Below are positions 1 through 9,212 of a stretch of 64,000 bases of DNA, in pieces. Below the pieces are notes generated by a model. The model searched no databases. It was not told the origin of the DNA and saw only the letters and a list, made by a program, of their open reading frames with translations. Positions within the stretch are counted from its first letter, which is position 1. Every line of letters begins with the position of its first letter. Location of the stretch: positions 348,251-412,250 of the forward strand of contig NZ_FOYO01000001.1 of the NCBI RefSeq assembly GCF_900111945.1. Reading direction: 5' to 3'. The translations under genes were made by a program, and so were the position numbers. This DNA comes from Litoreibacter janthinus (GTDB lineage Bacteria; Pseudomonadota; Alphaproteobacteria; Rhodobacterales; Rhodobacteraceae).

Positions 1-16
1 TGAAAGGTATTCGATT

Positions 17-715
17 ATGAGAGCCATTGTTCTAGCCGGCGGGGAAGGCAAGCGCCTGCGCCCCTACACCCACGTTCTGCCCAAGCCGTTGATGCCCGTC
101 GGTGGCAGACCAATTCTAGAAATTATCGTCGGTCAGCTCAAAGCAGCAGGCTTTGACGACCTCACATTCGCAGTGGGGTATCTTGCCTCGATCATCCAAA
201 CCTATTTCCATGACGGTAGCCGATTTGGCGTCAAAATCGGATACTCCATGGAGGAAAAAAAGCTCGGCACCGCCGGGCCTTTGGGGCTAATCAAAGATCG
301 GCCTACCGATCCTTTCCTTGTCATGAATGGCGATATCCTGACCAACATTGACTACGCCGCATTCATGGAAGCCCACAAAGCTTCGGGCGCCTTGGCAACG
401 CTCGCTGTTTTCCCAAAAGCTGTTCCTATTTCCTTGGGCGTGCTTGAACTCGACGATGCTGACAACATCACTGGCTACATAGAAAAGCCGACCCTGCACT
501 ATCCGGTCTCGACGGGCATGTATTGCTTCAACCCTCGAATTTTCGACTTCATTCCAGAGAACGAATATCTGGACCTGCCCGATCTAGTGCTGAAGCTGAT
601 CGCTGCGGGCGAAACAGTTCGCGGATTCAACTTCGACGACCAGTGGCTCGATATTGGGCGCCCAAGCGACTACGAAGCGGCTGAAGAGCTTTTCGCCAAA
701 GTTAAGACCGACTAA
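17..715 (+). CDS. Sugar-phosphate nucleotidyltransferase (NDP-sugar pyrophosphorylase family)
   Basis: This protein of 232 residues should transfer a nucleotide to a sugar 1-phosphate and so supply an activated sugar to the EPS locus. The family signature is at the N-terminus (LAGGEGKRLRPYT, then PKPLMPVGG), and VMNGDI near residue 101 fits the metal-binding Asp. It has only the catalytic Rossmann-like domain and no C-terminal left-handed helix, which fits short mannose-1-phosphate guanylyltransferase or glucose-1-phosphate thymidylyl/cytidylyltransferase relatives. The nucleotide and sugar cannot be read from sequence. An AAAGG ribosome site lies about 9 bases before the ATG. Its stop overlaps the end of the convergent GNAT gene by 14 bp. 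Confidence 0.88.
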   Translation: MRAIVLAGGEGKRLRPYTHVLPKPLMPVGGRPILEIIVGQLKAAGFDDLTFAVGYLASIIQTYFHDGSRFGVKIGYSMEEKKLGTAGPLGLIKDRPTDPFLVMNGDILTNIDYAAFMEAHKASGALATLAVFPKAVPISLGVLELDDADNITGYIEKPTLHYPVSTGMYCFNPRIFDFIPENEYLDLPDLVLKLIAAGETVRGFNFDDQWLDIGRPSDYEAAEELFAKVKTD

Positions 716-1751
716 AGCGGCTACGCAGCTTTTGAGCCAGTGGCTTGGCACGAGTTTCCAAGAAGTGAAGCAAGCGGCCTCGAATTGTTGGACGATACAG
801 CGTGAGCCGATAGTGAGGGCGGATGTCGGAGGGCCAATCGGCCAGAATGTGCGGTCTGATCATACTTCCGCGGGAGGCGTCGACAGCTTCCAACCCTTCA
901 ACTTGCGATGTCTTTACAATCTCATCCAGCAAAATTCGCCCGGGTGATAGCGCACTGAACGCCTCCCGATATGCCAGATTGTAATCCAAGAAACGGCCTT
1001 CATGGCGGAATCCGTAACGGTAGGATATCGCAGTTCCATCCAAGCTCATTATGTATATCTCTAGCTCGCCCTTTGCGGCCAGACCCTCAGAAATATCTCG
1101 CACGAAGTCCAGCCGATCATCTCTGAACAGGCCAGTGTCTTCGTCACCTTTCCAGCTGTCATCCTCGATGGACTTCAATGTGGCTAAGAGATCGTCCACC
1201 TCCTCAGGCGTTGGCAAATAATGGGCAACCTGCATATCTCCTGCTGCCGTCATCTTCTTTCGCCCGCGCTTCAGGCGATTTCGCAAGGTCGAAGAGTAGT
1301 CACTAAACTCAAGGGCCTTTCCGCCCTGATTCAGCACTACGACTGGCGCGTTCCCGCATTGCCGCCACAGCGCGGCAAAGCCAGCCTTTCCACATCCGCG
1401 ATCACTAGCGGTCTGATCTGGTGGCATTTCCTGAAGTTCGCTCAGCACTATCATGTCACACGTAGGCGCTCGGCTCAGGCCTTCCATCAGTTCCGACCAA
1501 GAAACGCCAGTGGCCTGAGTTACAAAAAACTGGTCCGCCATTGGGTCGCCAAGCACACGCAATACGCGTGTGGAAATTCCGCGAACACGGGTGTCGATCA
1601 GCTCAAACGGGATGCAAACGCCGTCCCCACTCAGGACATGGAGCTCGCCTTGCATGTGTTTGGCACAAGCTTTCAGCCAAGGTTGCTCCAGAAACAGACA
1701 CCCAGTGTTTCGGAAATCATCAGGCAGGCTTGTGCCCCAAGTTAGATTCAA
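702..1751 (-). CDS. FemAB/CelD-type GNAT acyl- or aminoacyltransferase, EPS locus copy 1
   Basis: A 349-residue protein of the CelD/BcsL-like GNAT_6 family. These enzymes have two tandem GNAT folds and move acyl or aminoacyl groups onto cell-wall or polysaccharide amines. The family core is visible: a basic stretch STLRNRLKRGRKK (about 153-166), an SW pair at 199-200, and a C-terminal half with SYRYGFRHEGRFLDYNLAY and SPGRILLDEI. The start is TTG, and TTGA overlaps the TGA stop of the next GNAT gene upstream, which suggests translational coupling. It is the last gene of a long minus-strand operon and one of four such transferases. The substrate is unknown. Confidence 0.82.
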   Translation of the reverse strand: MNLTWGTSLPDDFRNTGCLFLEQPWLKACAKHMQGELHVLSGDGVCIPFELIDTRVRGISTRVLRVLGDPMADQFFVTQATGVSWSELMEGLSRAPTCDMIVLSELQEMPPDQTASDRGCGKAGFAALWRQCGNAPVVVLNQGGKALEFSDYSSTLRNRLKRGRKKMTAAGDMQVAHYLPTPEEVDDLLATLKSIEDDSWKGDEDTGLFRDDRLDFVRDISEGLAAKGELEIYIMSLDGTAISYRYGFRHEGRFLDYNLAYREAFSALSPGRILLDEIVKTSQVEGLEAVDASRGSMIRPHILADWPSDIRPHYRLTLYRPTIRGRLLHFLETRAKPLAQKLRSRFSRS

Positions 1752-2866
1752 TTTCCTAGGTCCGCTTTGATTTCCTGCTTTTTATCACTCTTGAGTTGCT
1801 CTACGCGCTCGCGCGCCTCTTTGTGTCGGCGGTCTTTCTGAGACAAATAAACCTTGGCAGCCAGCTTTGACCTCATAGACGAACGGACAAGTCTCGCTTC
1901 GACAAAGTTCCGCTCCGAGGTGGCCCATTTGGACAAATACGAAAAGCCACCGCCCAGGTCTACTCCGTCAGCCATACCTTCGAGGCATTTGATGATCTCG
2001 CGGCGCAACTGAACCTGACCGGGGCCGATCTGTCGCAACTCAAGATCATAGGCGATGTGATAGGGGAACAGGATTTTTTCGTGAAGGAAGCTCATCAGAT
2101 AGCTTGTCGGGCGCCCGTCCACCAATTTGATCGCAATGCGCAAGGCGTCATTCTTAAGCGCTGCCTTTGACAAATCGGTCAGACGCGCAAGCGTGTCGCT
2201 GTTGTCTTCCTCATCACCTTTCCAGCTATGCTTCAGCACTGCGTCGATCATGCCCATAGCGGTTGGAAGGTCGATGTCCTCAGGGCAAATCACATCCTTG
2301 ATCTCGCCGAGATCATGATGCCTACGAGTCCAGCGCTCGAGTTCCTTGCGAAAACGCCTTGGTCGGCCCGCGAAGAAATCGTCAGGGGTTGTACCCTTGG
2401 TTTCTACGAAATACGTCGCACCCGCATCACGTGTCTCGAGTTGCCCGGATGCGGTCAGTTCTTCGATCAATGCCGCTGCCGGCGCTCGTTCTGCATCCAG
2501 CATATGAAGCAGCAACAAATCCCAGTCGCTCTGTGACGAAAGGTATTGAGCAATCGCTTTGGAAACAGCCGCTTCCCGACCTTCAACGGCAATCAAATCC
2601 ATCGCCGGGGTTGAACCCGCTACGGGGAATCCCAAGATGCGGCAGCCTGCGGAAGACCGGCTACAGATTGGCAGCAATCCCATCAATCTCCCCGCGTCCC
2701 GGACCGCTAGGAAATTCGGCGTCCAAAGTTCCTTACAGAAATCAAGCCAGGTCAGAAGGAAGAACGGCTGGAGGTAGACATCCGGATCAGAGCATTCTGA
2801 ACACAGTACCTCCCACTCGGCGGTCAGCGTTTTCGGGTCGTGGATTGGTTCGACGATCAATGTCAT
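1748..2866 (-). CDS. FemAB/CelD-type GNAT acyl- or aminoacyltransferase, EPS locus copy 2
   Basis: A 372-residue member of the same family as its neighbour. The basic motif RPRRFRKELERW lies at about 168-179, the SW pair at 214-215, and the second fold contains PTSYLMSFLHEKILFPYHIA and GPGQVQLRREI. The C-terminus is a lysine/glutamate-rich tail probably in helical form. An AAGGGA ribosome site precedes the ATG. The gene begins 7 bases after the asparagine-synthase-like gene and overlaps the next GNAT by 4 bases, so all three are probably made from one transcript. No signal peptide is seen, so it should act in the cytoplasm on a lipid-linked intermediate or sugar nucleotide (inference). Confidence 0.82.
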   Translation of the reverse strand: MTLIVEPIHDPKTLTAEWEVLCSECSDPDVYLQPFFLLTWLDFCKELWTPNFLAVRDAGRLMGLLPICSRSSAGCRILGFPVAGSTPAMDLIAVEGREAAVSKAIAQYLSSQSDWDLLLLHMLDAERAPAAALIEELTASGQLETRDAGATYFVETKGTTPDDFFAGRPRRFRKELERWTRRHHDLGEIKDVICPEDIDLPTAMGMIDAVLKHSWKGDEEDNSDTLARLTDLSKAALKNDALRIAIKLVDGRPTSYLMSFLHEKILFPYHIAYDLELRQIGPGQVQLRREIIKCLEGMADGVDLGGGFSYLSKWATSERNFVEARLVRSSMRSKLAAKVYLSQKDRRHKEARERVEQLKSDKKQEIKADLGN

Positions 2867-2873
2867 CTTTCCC

Positions 2874-4682
2874 TTACGTTTTCAGTTCAAGCCAGCGCTC
2901 AAGGCATAATGCAACCCACAGGGAGTACGGCTTAGCTTTCCCGTCGAGAAATGCTTGATACGGCTCCCTCAGGGCGTCCCAATCCACGAAGTCATCAGAC
3001 AAGTGAGATTTGGCTGCAAAGAGCGGCTCAAGCATTTCGGTGTATTCTCGACGAAGATGGGCGTCCAGAACGGGGTGGAAATCCTTCTTGAGGTGATCCC
3101 GCAAAAGTTCTGGAGGCAGGAAAGGGCGCATCGCTTCTTGTTGTACGTGTCGCACCTTGCCATCAGATATCTTGAGCCGTCGCGGAACACGGAACATGTA
3201 CTCAATCAGTTTACGGTCGAGCAGAGGGAAGCGAGTGTCGATACCCGTTCCGTCGCCTGCAATCGAATGGTAGGTGATCCCTCCGTTCAGAAGCTCGTAA
3301 TAGAAGACCTCCCAGCAGTCTTGTTGATATACCGTGGACGCGCGTGGCGGGGCAGCCCTTGGTAGGTTTCCGTCCAAAACGCCTTGGTCGACAAGGTTCC
3401 CTTGCACCCAAGACGGCGGGTACTTCTTCCCCGGACCAGCTTGGCGGTAGTTCTTGATTGCATAGGGCTCCAATGGCGATAGCACGTTGGCCTTCAGTAG
3501 CTTTTTAAGCGAGGTCCGCTTACCTGTAGAGCTATCGAATGGGTACACGGCACGGATTTCACGCCACGCTGTCCGGAAATGGAATTTTGATACCTCATCC
3601 GCCAGAAAATTCATCCGCCCCATGAACAATTCGTCGCCACCAAGCCCAGACAGCGACGCCGTCATGCCCAAACGTGCCAGTTCGGCCTTCTTTTTCCAAA
3701 GCAGCAGCACACCGCTTTCCAGAACCGGCCCCGCATTGGCTTCGATGATGGCGTCCATCTCGGTGAAAAAGGGCTTCTCCAGAACGTTGAGGCGGTGATG
3801 CTCGGTGTTGTGCATCTCGGACACAGCGTCGATGAGGTCATCCTCGTCAGCTTCGTCAGAGCCAAAGTTGAAAGAGATCGTTGTGAAAGGCCGCGATTTG
3901 CTTTCATCGAGGTGGCGCATCATCGACACCACCGAAGAGCTATCAAACCCACCACTCAGCGCCGCAGCCAATGGACCTTCGCCTTTGACGCGATCTTGCG
4001 TCGCGTCCAGCATCATCTGGCGTGCTGTTTCTACAACCTCTTCATCAGAGACCATCACCGGATTGTCTTGAGAAATGTCTGGAAGCCAATACCGGTGGAT
4101 CGTCAGGTCGTCACCATTCAACAGCACGGCATGGTTGGAAGGGATCTTCTTGATGTCGCGGTAAAACGTCGTATCGACCAGCAATTTGTACCGGGAACAG
4201 GTCAAAAAGCCGGCGATAGAAGATGGATCAGGCTCGCGTGACATCTCCGGCAACGCGAGGAGCGAGTTGATGTCGGTCGCGATGGCAAACCCTCCGCCGA
4301 TCTTGGCGTAGAAGACAGACATCAAGCCCACCGGGTCGCCGCAAACCGTGACTTTTCCACTTCGCTTGTCACGGAAGACGACGACATAACGCCCGTCGGT
4401 TTTTGTCAGCCCATCGACGCCACTCCGTGCCAGTATCTGTCCCAATGTCTGTGCAGGCGAGGCCTCGGCATCCGTTGGCCCCTCCACGCTAAATAAGTGC
4501 CCGTAGAAATGGCAGGACCAATCCACAGCTTCGGCGATCGACATTTCACCATGTGCCTGATCACGACCTGCCGCCCAAATTTCGTCATCCAAGGCGATTT
4601 GGGCGGACTCAGCCATCAACCCCTCTATGTGCGAGCGCATCGAGGGATTCTTGGCGCCAACCAGGCAAATAAGACCGTTCAT
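2874..4682 (-). CDS. Asparagine-synthase-like amide ligase lacking the glutaminase cysteine
   Basis: A 602-residue protein with the asparagine synthetase B layout: an N-terminal Ntn-type glutaminase-like domain (about 1-195, with GDPVGLMSVFY matching the family) and a C-terminal synthetase domain with the PP-loop SGGFDSS (243-249) and SGLGGDELF (345-353). Active AsnB enzymes start Met-Cys-Gly-Ile. Here the start is Met-Asn-Gly-Leu, so the nucleophilic Cys is missing. Lasso-peptide cyclases and beta-lactam synthetase also lost this Cys and form amides with another amine. I infer ATP-dependent amide formation on an EPS precursor, not asparagine synthesis. The ATG at 4682 has GGAG upstream and lies 1 base after the preceding stop; a longer frame to 4727 is less likely. 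Confidence 0.85.
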   Translation of the reverse strand: MNGLICLVGAKNPSMRSHIEGLMAESAQIALDDEIWAAGRDQAHGEMSIAEAVDWSCHFYGHLFSVEGPTDAEASPAQTLGQILARSGVDGLTKTDGRYVVVFRDKRSGKVTVCGDPVGLMSVFYAKIGGGFAIATDINSLLALPEMSREPDPSSIAGFLTCSRYKLLVDTTFYRDIKKIPSNHAVLLNGDDLTIHRYWLPDISQDNPVMVSDEEVVETARQMMLDATQDRVKGEGPLAAALSGGFDSSSVVSMMRHLDESKSRPFTTISFNFGSDEADEDDLIDAVSEMHNTEHHRLNVLEKPFFTEMDAIIEANAGPVLESGVLLLWKKKAELARLGMTASLSGLGGDELFMGRMNFLADEVSKFHFRTAWREIRAVYPFDSSTGKRTSLKKLLKANVLSPLEPYAIKNYRQAGPGKKYPPSWVQGNLVDQGVLDGNLPRAAPPRASTVYQQDCWEVFYYELLNGGITYHSIAGDGTGIDTRFPLLDRKLIEYMFRVPRRLKISDGKVRHVQQEAMRPFLPPELLRDHLKKDFHPVLDAHLRREYTEMLEPLFAAKSHLSDDFVDWDALREPYQAFLDGKAKPYSLWVALCLERWLELKT

Positions 4683-4683
4683 G

Positions 4684-5772
4684 TTACAAAAGTTCTCCGG
4701 GTAATTGTGGATGCGCCCCGCCGGCATCCCGAATTGATTTCAGTTTCGATTTTAATTTCCAAAGGCTGCGCGCTGTCCGCCCCATCACATCCGGCGCAAA
4801 CCCCAGGACCGTCTCAACCGTTTCGACTTTGTTGGCCCAACGCATCTTATAGTCCCCGTGAGGGCCGCGGGCATCGAGATCTACCAACTCAAGCTTCGGA
4901 TCCGCACAGGCATGCGCCACGACAGCGTTTATCGCCCCCATTCCGGGACTGACATCCAACACCCGCTCATCCAATCCCATTTTGATTGCATAGAGCCGAC
5001 CATTGAAGGTCAGACAAATTATAAAGCCTACGGACTCGTCTCCGGCTTCAGTATCTTTCATCAAAACAAGGCGCGACTGAACCAACGATGCGCACGGAAT
5101 CTGGTCGAGCAAACTGAGGAAGAACTTCTCGGTTTCCGGTTCCGACACGATTGCGGTCCCTTCCTTGAACTTCCAAGTGTTTGTAGACACTTTGCGAACC
5201 GCATCGAGGCAGCAATATCCATCACTTCGGACCTCGATGTTAATGTGCTCTTGCTTAGCCAAAGACCGCCGCAGTGATTTGCGGAAGTTGCGAGATTGCC
5301 CGGCAATAAAGTCATCATAAGTCATCGTGGATTCAACCAGCGGCAGGTCGACGACCTCGATCTGATACAAAGGGTCAGCAAGAGCGCGGTGTCCACCCAT
5401 TGGGGCAAGACGACCCAACCGAAACACTGATGCCTTGCTTCGAGTCTTCGCCCAATTTCTGAGCATTTCATGCCCCGCCTTGGTGGCACTCACGGCAGAA
5501 CGGCTGGTATGAACATTTCCCATGGAGCGCAGCGTCATGAAGCCGTGTTCTCGTGTTCTTAGAAACGCGCCCTGTAAAATGATCTCGCCATCGTCATTTC
5601 GCCCTAGCAGAACGCAGTTCTCTTGGGCATTGCCAAATGCCCGCATCCAACGCGTCAGCCAAAAACTTGTGAGGAACACTTGACTGCCGGGTCGCGCCAT
5701 AAGCGCAAGATCCCAGTCATGCGCGACGGCCTCCAACGCTTCGGGCGTTCGTATGACTTGGACCATGCTCAC
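4684..5772 (-). CDS. FemAB/CelD-type GNAT acyl- or aminoacyltransferase, EPS locus copy 3
   Basis: A 362-residue member of the GNAT_6 family. The basic motif QSRNFRKSLRRS is at about 159-170 and the aromatic pair TW at 199-200, the same spacing as in the other three copies. The second fold holds SVGFIICLTFNGRLYAIKMG and SPGMGAINAVV. The start is GTG, overlapping the TGA stop of the DegT gene as GTGA; an in-frame ATG two codons later is an alternative. It lies directly before the asparagine-synthase-like gene, which places it in the same transcript. The exact donor and acceptor cannot be inferred. Confidence 0.82.
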   Translation of the reverse strand: MSMVQVIRTPEALEAVAHDWDLALMARPGSQVFLTSFWLTRWMRAFGNAQENCVLLGRNDDGEIILQGAFLRTREHGFMTLRSMGNVHTSRSAVSATKAGHEMLRNWAKTRSKASVFRLGRLAPMGGHRALADPLYQIEVVDLPLVESTMTYDDFIAGQSRNFRKSLRRSLAKQEHINIEVRSDGYCCLDAVRKVSTNTWKFKEGTAIVSEPETEKFFLSLLDQIPCASLVQSRLVLMKDTEAGDESVGFIICLTFNGRLYAIKMGLDERVLDVSPGMGAINAVVAHACADPKLELVDLDARGPHGDYKMRWANKVETVETVLGFAPDVMGRTARSLWKLKSKLKSIRDAGGAHPQLPGELL

Positions 5773-6965
5773 GCGGCAGCCTCGGTTGAAAACTGGGTCT
5801 GCAAAATCTTGGCCATCTCGTCGATCTGCGTATCATTCAAGTCTTGGTGGATCGGCAAAGCAATCACGCTGGTCTTCAACGCGGTCTCGAACGGAAATTC
5901 CTCGCGCGGGAACGTCTCATGGAAAAAAGACCAGAAAAGCTTTGTGCTCAATCCGGCTTTACCAAGCCCCTTTTGCGCGTTTGCCGCGTCGTTGACTTCA
6001 ATCGGGAAGAATAACGGGCACGTGCCTTGGGGCAGCGTTGGGAACAACGGGCGCAACCCATCAACGTTTTGAATTGCGCAGAGAAGTCGCGCGTAATTGT
6101 GTCGCCGAGCAGCTTTGATCGCGGGCAAATCCAACCGCTTTGCTGTGAACTGCGCCAACCCCGACATCGACCAATTCGCCCGTCGAAGATCAAGCGACAG
6201 TATGTCCGACTCGGTTTCTTCCGCCGCTGGTGCCTCATGTTGAACCTGCGTGGCCTCACCTGAGCCCGCCGCTTTGCCACGCCCGCCTTTCAGCTTTTGT
6301 AACGGCTTGCGCACGCACATCTGAAACAAGGTCGCGATCCGTGGAGAGCTTTTCTCCAACGAGCGTTCCACTTGAAACAGAAAACGCCCGATCAGCTTTT
6401 TCACATTTGGCTTCTGAAGGTCGCCTTGTGGCGTTGCCCCAGAGTTGATCACCAAGGCGCCGCCATCGGTCAAAGGCAGCGTCTTCATATAGCTGAAAAT
6501 GGCCACCTCGCCGGTTGTCCCAAGCGCTTGGCCAGATGGGTCGTCAGACAGGAAGGCGTGCGCACAATCCTCAAACAAAATCAGGTTATGGGCACGCGTT
6601 AATTCGGTGATCGCTTCGAGCGGTTGTGGGAACCCAAAGTAGTGGATCAGAAAGAAGGCTTTGATCTCAGGCTCCGCGGAAAGCAGCTCCTTACATCGAT
6701 CAAGGTTGGGAGAAAGATCAGTGTTCAGAGGATAGAACCGGACCTGACACCCAGACTTCAACACTGCGTCAATCTCGGATCCGCAGGCATATGCGGGGAC
6801 CAGGATGATGTCACCGCTCCCTAAGCCAAGATGTTTCAGCCCCTGATAGATTGCCACGCGGCCCGAATAGGTCTGCACCGAGGGGCGATCTGCAAACGGT
6901 AACTGGTCCATGCTATTACGCGCGACCGGGGCAAAGGACATGGATGTTGGCATCGCCGGAATCAT
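5769..6965 (-). CDS. DegT/DnrJ/EryC1-family PLP-dependent aminotransferase
   Basis: A 398-residue sugar aminotransferase family protein. These enzymes use PLP to turn a keto-sugar nucleotide into an amino sugar. LFEDCAHA (Asp133) matches the residue that contacts the PLP ring nitrogen, and FSYMKTLPLTDGGAL places Lys161 as the Schiff-base lysine. Residues of about 220-265 form a low-complexity insertion rich in Gly, Ala and Glu between the two halves, which is longer than usual. It overlaps both flanking GNAT genes by 4 bases. An amine made here would be a natural acceptor for the neighbouring transferases (inference). Confidence 0.85.
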   Translation of the reverse strand: MIPAMPTSMSFAPVARNSMDQLPFADRPSVQTYSGRVAIYQGLKHLGLGSGDIILVPAYACGSEIDAVLKSGCQVRFYPLNTDLSPNLDRCKELLSAEPEIKAFFLIHYFGFPQPLEAITELTRAHNLILFEDCAHAFLSDDPSGQALGTTGEVAIFSYMKTLPLTDGGALVINSGATPQGDLQKPNVKKLIGRFLFQVERSLEKSSPRIATLFQMCVRKPLQKLKGGRGKAAGSGEATQVQHEAPAAEETESDILSLDLRRANWSMSGLAQFTAKRLDLPAIKAARRHNYARLLCAIQNVDGLRPLFPTLPQGTCPLFFPIEVNDAANAQKGLGKAGLSTKLFWSFFHETFPREEFPFETALKTSVIALPIHQDLNDTQIDEMAKILQTQFSTEAAA

Positions 6966-8101
6966 GCCTGCACCTGCTTGCTGCGCTTTTGCTTGATTGT
7001 ATCGCGCAGACCCTTAGCCGCTCTGAGTAACCGGACAGCCGTTAGACTTGCATACCCAAGCGGCGAAGCGAAATAGACGACGTCCTGAGACAGCTCGTGT
7101 TGGCGGTCGGCCCAAGTCTTCGCATGCGTGCTACCTGTCAGCAGTTCGACGTAGTCTACCCCCGCATCTAGCGCAGTTTGAATAACATGGTGCATAAGGA
7201 CGATGACAGGCTGGTAGGAAGCATAGTCAGGCTCATAGGTATGCTTCATCGCATAAAGACGCGCACCAACCTGAAGGGTATACATCATAGCAATAGGCTG
7301 CCCTTTAAACTCCAAAGCATGAATTTGGCTGACAGCAGTGTCGCGCATCGTGGTTTGAAGGCCGTCGCAAAAAACCAGCAACGTGGCGGGTAGATCGCCT
7401 TCCCTTTCAGCAGCGCGCCAAGTGTGGCTATCTATTGTTGCCATCTGATCGAAGGTGTTTCGCACCCCGGGCGCCTCGTGGTGATATTCGTAAGCGCCGT
7501 CATCCGTCAGCCGCTTTTGACCACGGGTCAGGTTTTTGCGGTAGTTTCTGGATTTACTGTGCGAGTAGTCATCAATGGTGGTGTAGTCGCAAAGATCGAC
7601 AAAGAACTGCTTCTTTGAAACTCTGGTCATCAGGCGAAATGGTCCAACTGCTTCGACTATCGCGGAATACAGCGCACTCGACGGATCCAGCCCTTCTAAG
7701 GAAAAGCCGGACGACAGCTTCCAATGCTTCCGCGCATCCCGCATCACTGTTTGAATCACGCGTTCCATCTGCCCTCTACGAACAACAACGCTCGCGCCGC
7801 TCAGACGGGTAGGATGTTCGTGTATCGCAACAAATCTGCCACCGAATTTTGGCTCTGTCAGCGCCCGCATCGGCATTAGGCCCAGCGGCACACCGCCGTC
7901 TTCAACCAATGCGAACACTGGCGGCTGTCCGCCCCGTGCAAAATACAATTTTTCCGAGGACCAAACGAGACCGATATGTGTCTTAAGCGGATCAGCATCC
8001 GCAGGCAGATCACCACTCAACTCTGACCAAGCCCGTTCTAGAACGGGCCTATCTACTGGGTCGAACGGCTTTAGAAACCGAGTGGTAAGAAGTCTGTCCA
8101 T
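6962..8101 (-). CDS. FemAB/CelD-type GNAT acyl- or aminoacyltransferase, EPS locus copy 4
   Basis: A 379-residue GNAT_6 protein. The motif KSRNYRKNLTRG is at about 183-194 and the TW pair at 227-228. The second fold includes PIAMMYTLQVGARLYAMKHTYE. The ATG at 8101 is preferred because GGAG lies about 10 bases upstream; a GTG at 8110 would have no spaced ribosome site. It is 16 bases downstream of the GT2 gene and overlaps the aminotransferase gene by 4 bases. Its N-terminal half has little similarity by eye to the other copies, so the four are diverged paralogues and not recent duplicates. Confidence 0.82.
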   Translation of the reverse strand: MDRLLTTRFLKPFDPVDRPVLERAWSELSGDLPADADPLKTHIGLVWSSEKLYFARGGQPPVFALVEDGGVPLGLMPMRALTEPKFGGRFVAIHEHPTRLSGASVVVRRGQMERVIQTVMRDARKHWKLSSGFSLEGLDPSSALYSAIVEAVGPFRLMTRVSKKQFFVDLCDYTTIDDYSHSKSRNYRKNLTRGQKRLTDDGAYEYHHEAPGVRNTFDQMATIDSHTWRAAEREGDLPATLLVFCDGLQTTMRDTAVSQIHALEFKGQPIAMMYTLQVGARLYAMKHTYEPDYASYQPVIVLMHHVIQTALDAGVDYVELLTGSTHAKTWADRQHELSQDVVYFASPLGYASLTAVRLLRAAKGLRDTIKQKRSKQVQA

Positions 8102-8117
8102 AAAGGACACTCCGATA

Positions 8118-9212
8118 CTATTTAGAAACTATACGCAGACGCTTTGGATCGGTCCCTTTCAAAAACTCGGATTGCTTGGCTCGCAATTCAGGTTGGGTCA
8201 GCCAGTCTTTCCAGCCCGCGATATGGCCAAAAATTGAGCCTAAATCCCGTGCAACAAGCGCCACTGGCAACTGATATAAATATGACCATTTCCATGGTCT
8301 CAAATTCTGTTTCAGAAGTTTCTTAAAGCCAAACTTCCAGAGGTGGGCACCTGCAAGAACCAACGCCAGCAGCCAGAAAACAGGTGCAAAGAAACCGGCA
8401 ATGACAAGCAGAAAGAAAACGCCATAAATCATGCCAAGCTTCTTAGTCATATTACTTAGCAGTTTCTGCTGCCCGAATCCACGCCCGTAATAATAGAGGT
8501 AGTTAAACACCCGCTCTGGCGTCGGGCGAACGTGGTGATCGACAAGCGCATCCCATGCGACAACAATCTTGTATTTCTGCGCCCAGGCTTTGCGGCCGAA
8601 CAGCTTATCCTGGCCTTTGAATAGCCACTCTGGGAAACCGCCAAGTCGCGCCCAAGCATCGCGCGTCATCCCCATCGCCATGCCAACCGGTACGACAACT
8701 TCAGGCAACAACGCATCGCGTTCTTCGCGTGGAACAAGATGCAATGTATAGTCATCAAACATATGAATCACTGCAACGCAGTGCTCGAAATCGGTTGTCA
8801 CATGCGGCTGAAACAGCCCGCAGACGATATCGACATCGGGATCGACAAAAAACGGGCGACTCATCTCCTCAATCCAGTTGGCGCGGAACGTGTTTCCGAA
8901 ATCTGCAATCAGGATGACGTTGCCCTTGGCCACCTCGATTGCGCGATTACGACCACTCCCGCTCCACTTACCGGGATTGTCGACGACCCGAATGGAAACC
9001 TCGGGGTGAGCTTTTGCAAAAGCCTCAATCAGCTCGATCGTATTGTCAGTCGACCGGCCATCAGCGCATAAAATCTCGTCCGGAAGCATAGTGCTTTCCA
9101 TCAAAGAACTTAGTGTGCTGTCCACGCTTTCAGCTTCGTTCCGCACCGGCATGACCAAGGTGATAATCGGGCGATCTTTTGAATTTTGAGCGCTGTCTTG
9201 CATGCTATTCAC
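8118..9212 (-). CDS. Family 2 glycosyltransferase (ExoA-like)
   Basis: A 364-residue GT-A fold glycosyltransferase. The N-terminus shows ITLVMPVRNEAESVDSTL and ILCADGRSTDNT, with the usual nucleotide-binding Asp residues; GSGRNRAIEVAKG follows. Near residues 260-300 there is a hydrophobic pair of membrane segments (YGVFFLLVIAGFFAPVFWLL and the stretch after it), as in ExoA-type transferases that act at the inner membrane. It should add a sugar to the lipid-linked repeat unit. It overlaps the stop of the Wzz-like gene by 4 bases. Confidence 0.87.
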   Translation of the reverse strand: MNSMQDSAQNSKDRPIITLVMPVRNEAESVDSTLSSLMESTMLPDEILCADGRSTDNTIELIEAFAKAHPEVSIRVVDNPGKWSGSGRNRAIEVAKGNVILIADFGNTFRANWIEEMSRPFFVDPDVDIVCGLFQPHVTTDFEHCVAVIHMFDDYTLHLVPREERDALLPEVVVPVGMAMGMTRDAWARLGGFPEWLFKGQDKLFGRKAWAQKYKIVVAWDALVDHHVRPTPERVFNYLYYYGRGFGQQKLLSNMTKKLGMIYGVFFLLVIAGFFAPVFWLLALVLAGAHLWKFGFKKLLKQNLRPWKWSYLYQLPVALVARDLGSIFGHIAGWKDWLTQPELRAKQSEFLKGTDPKRLRIVSK

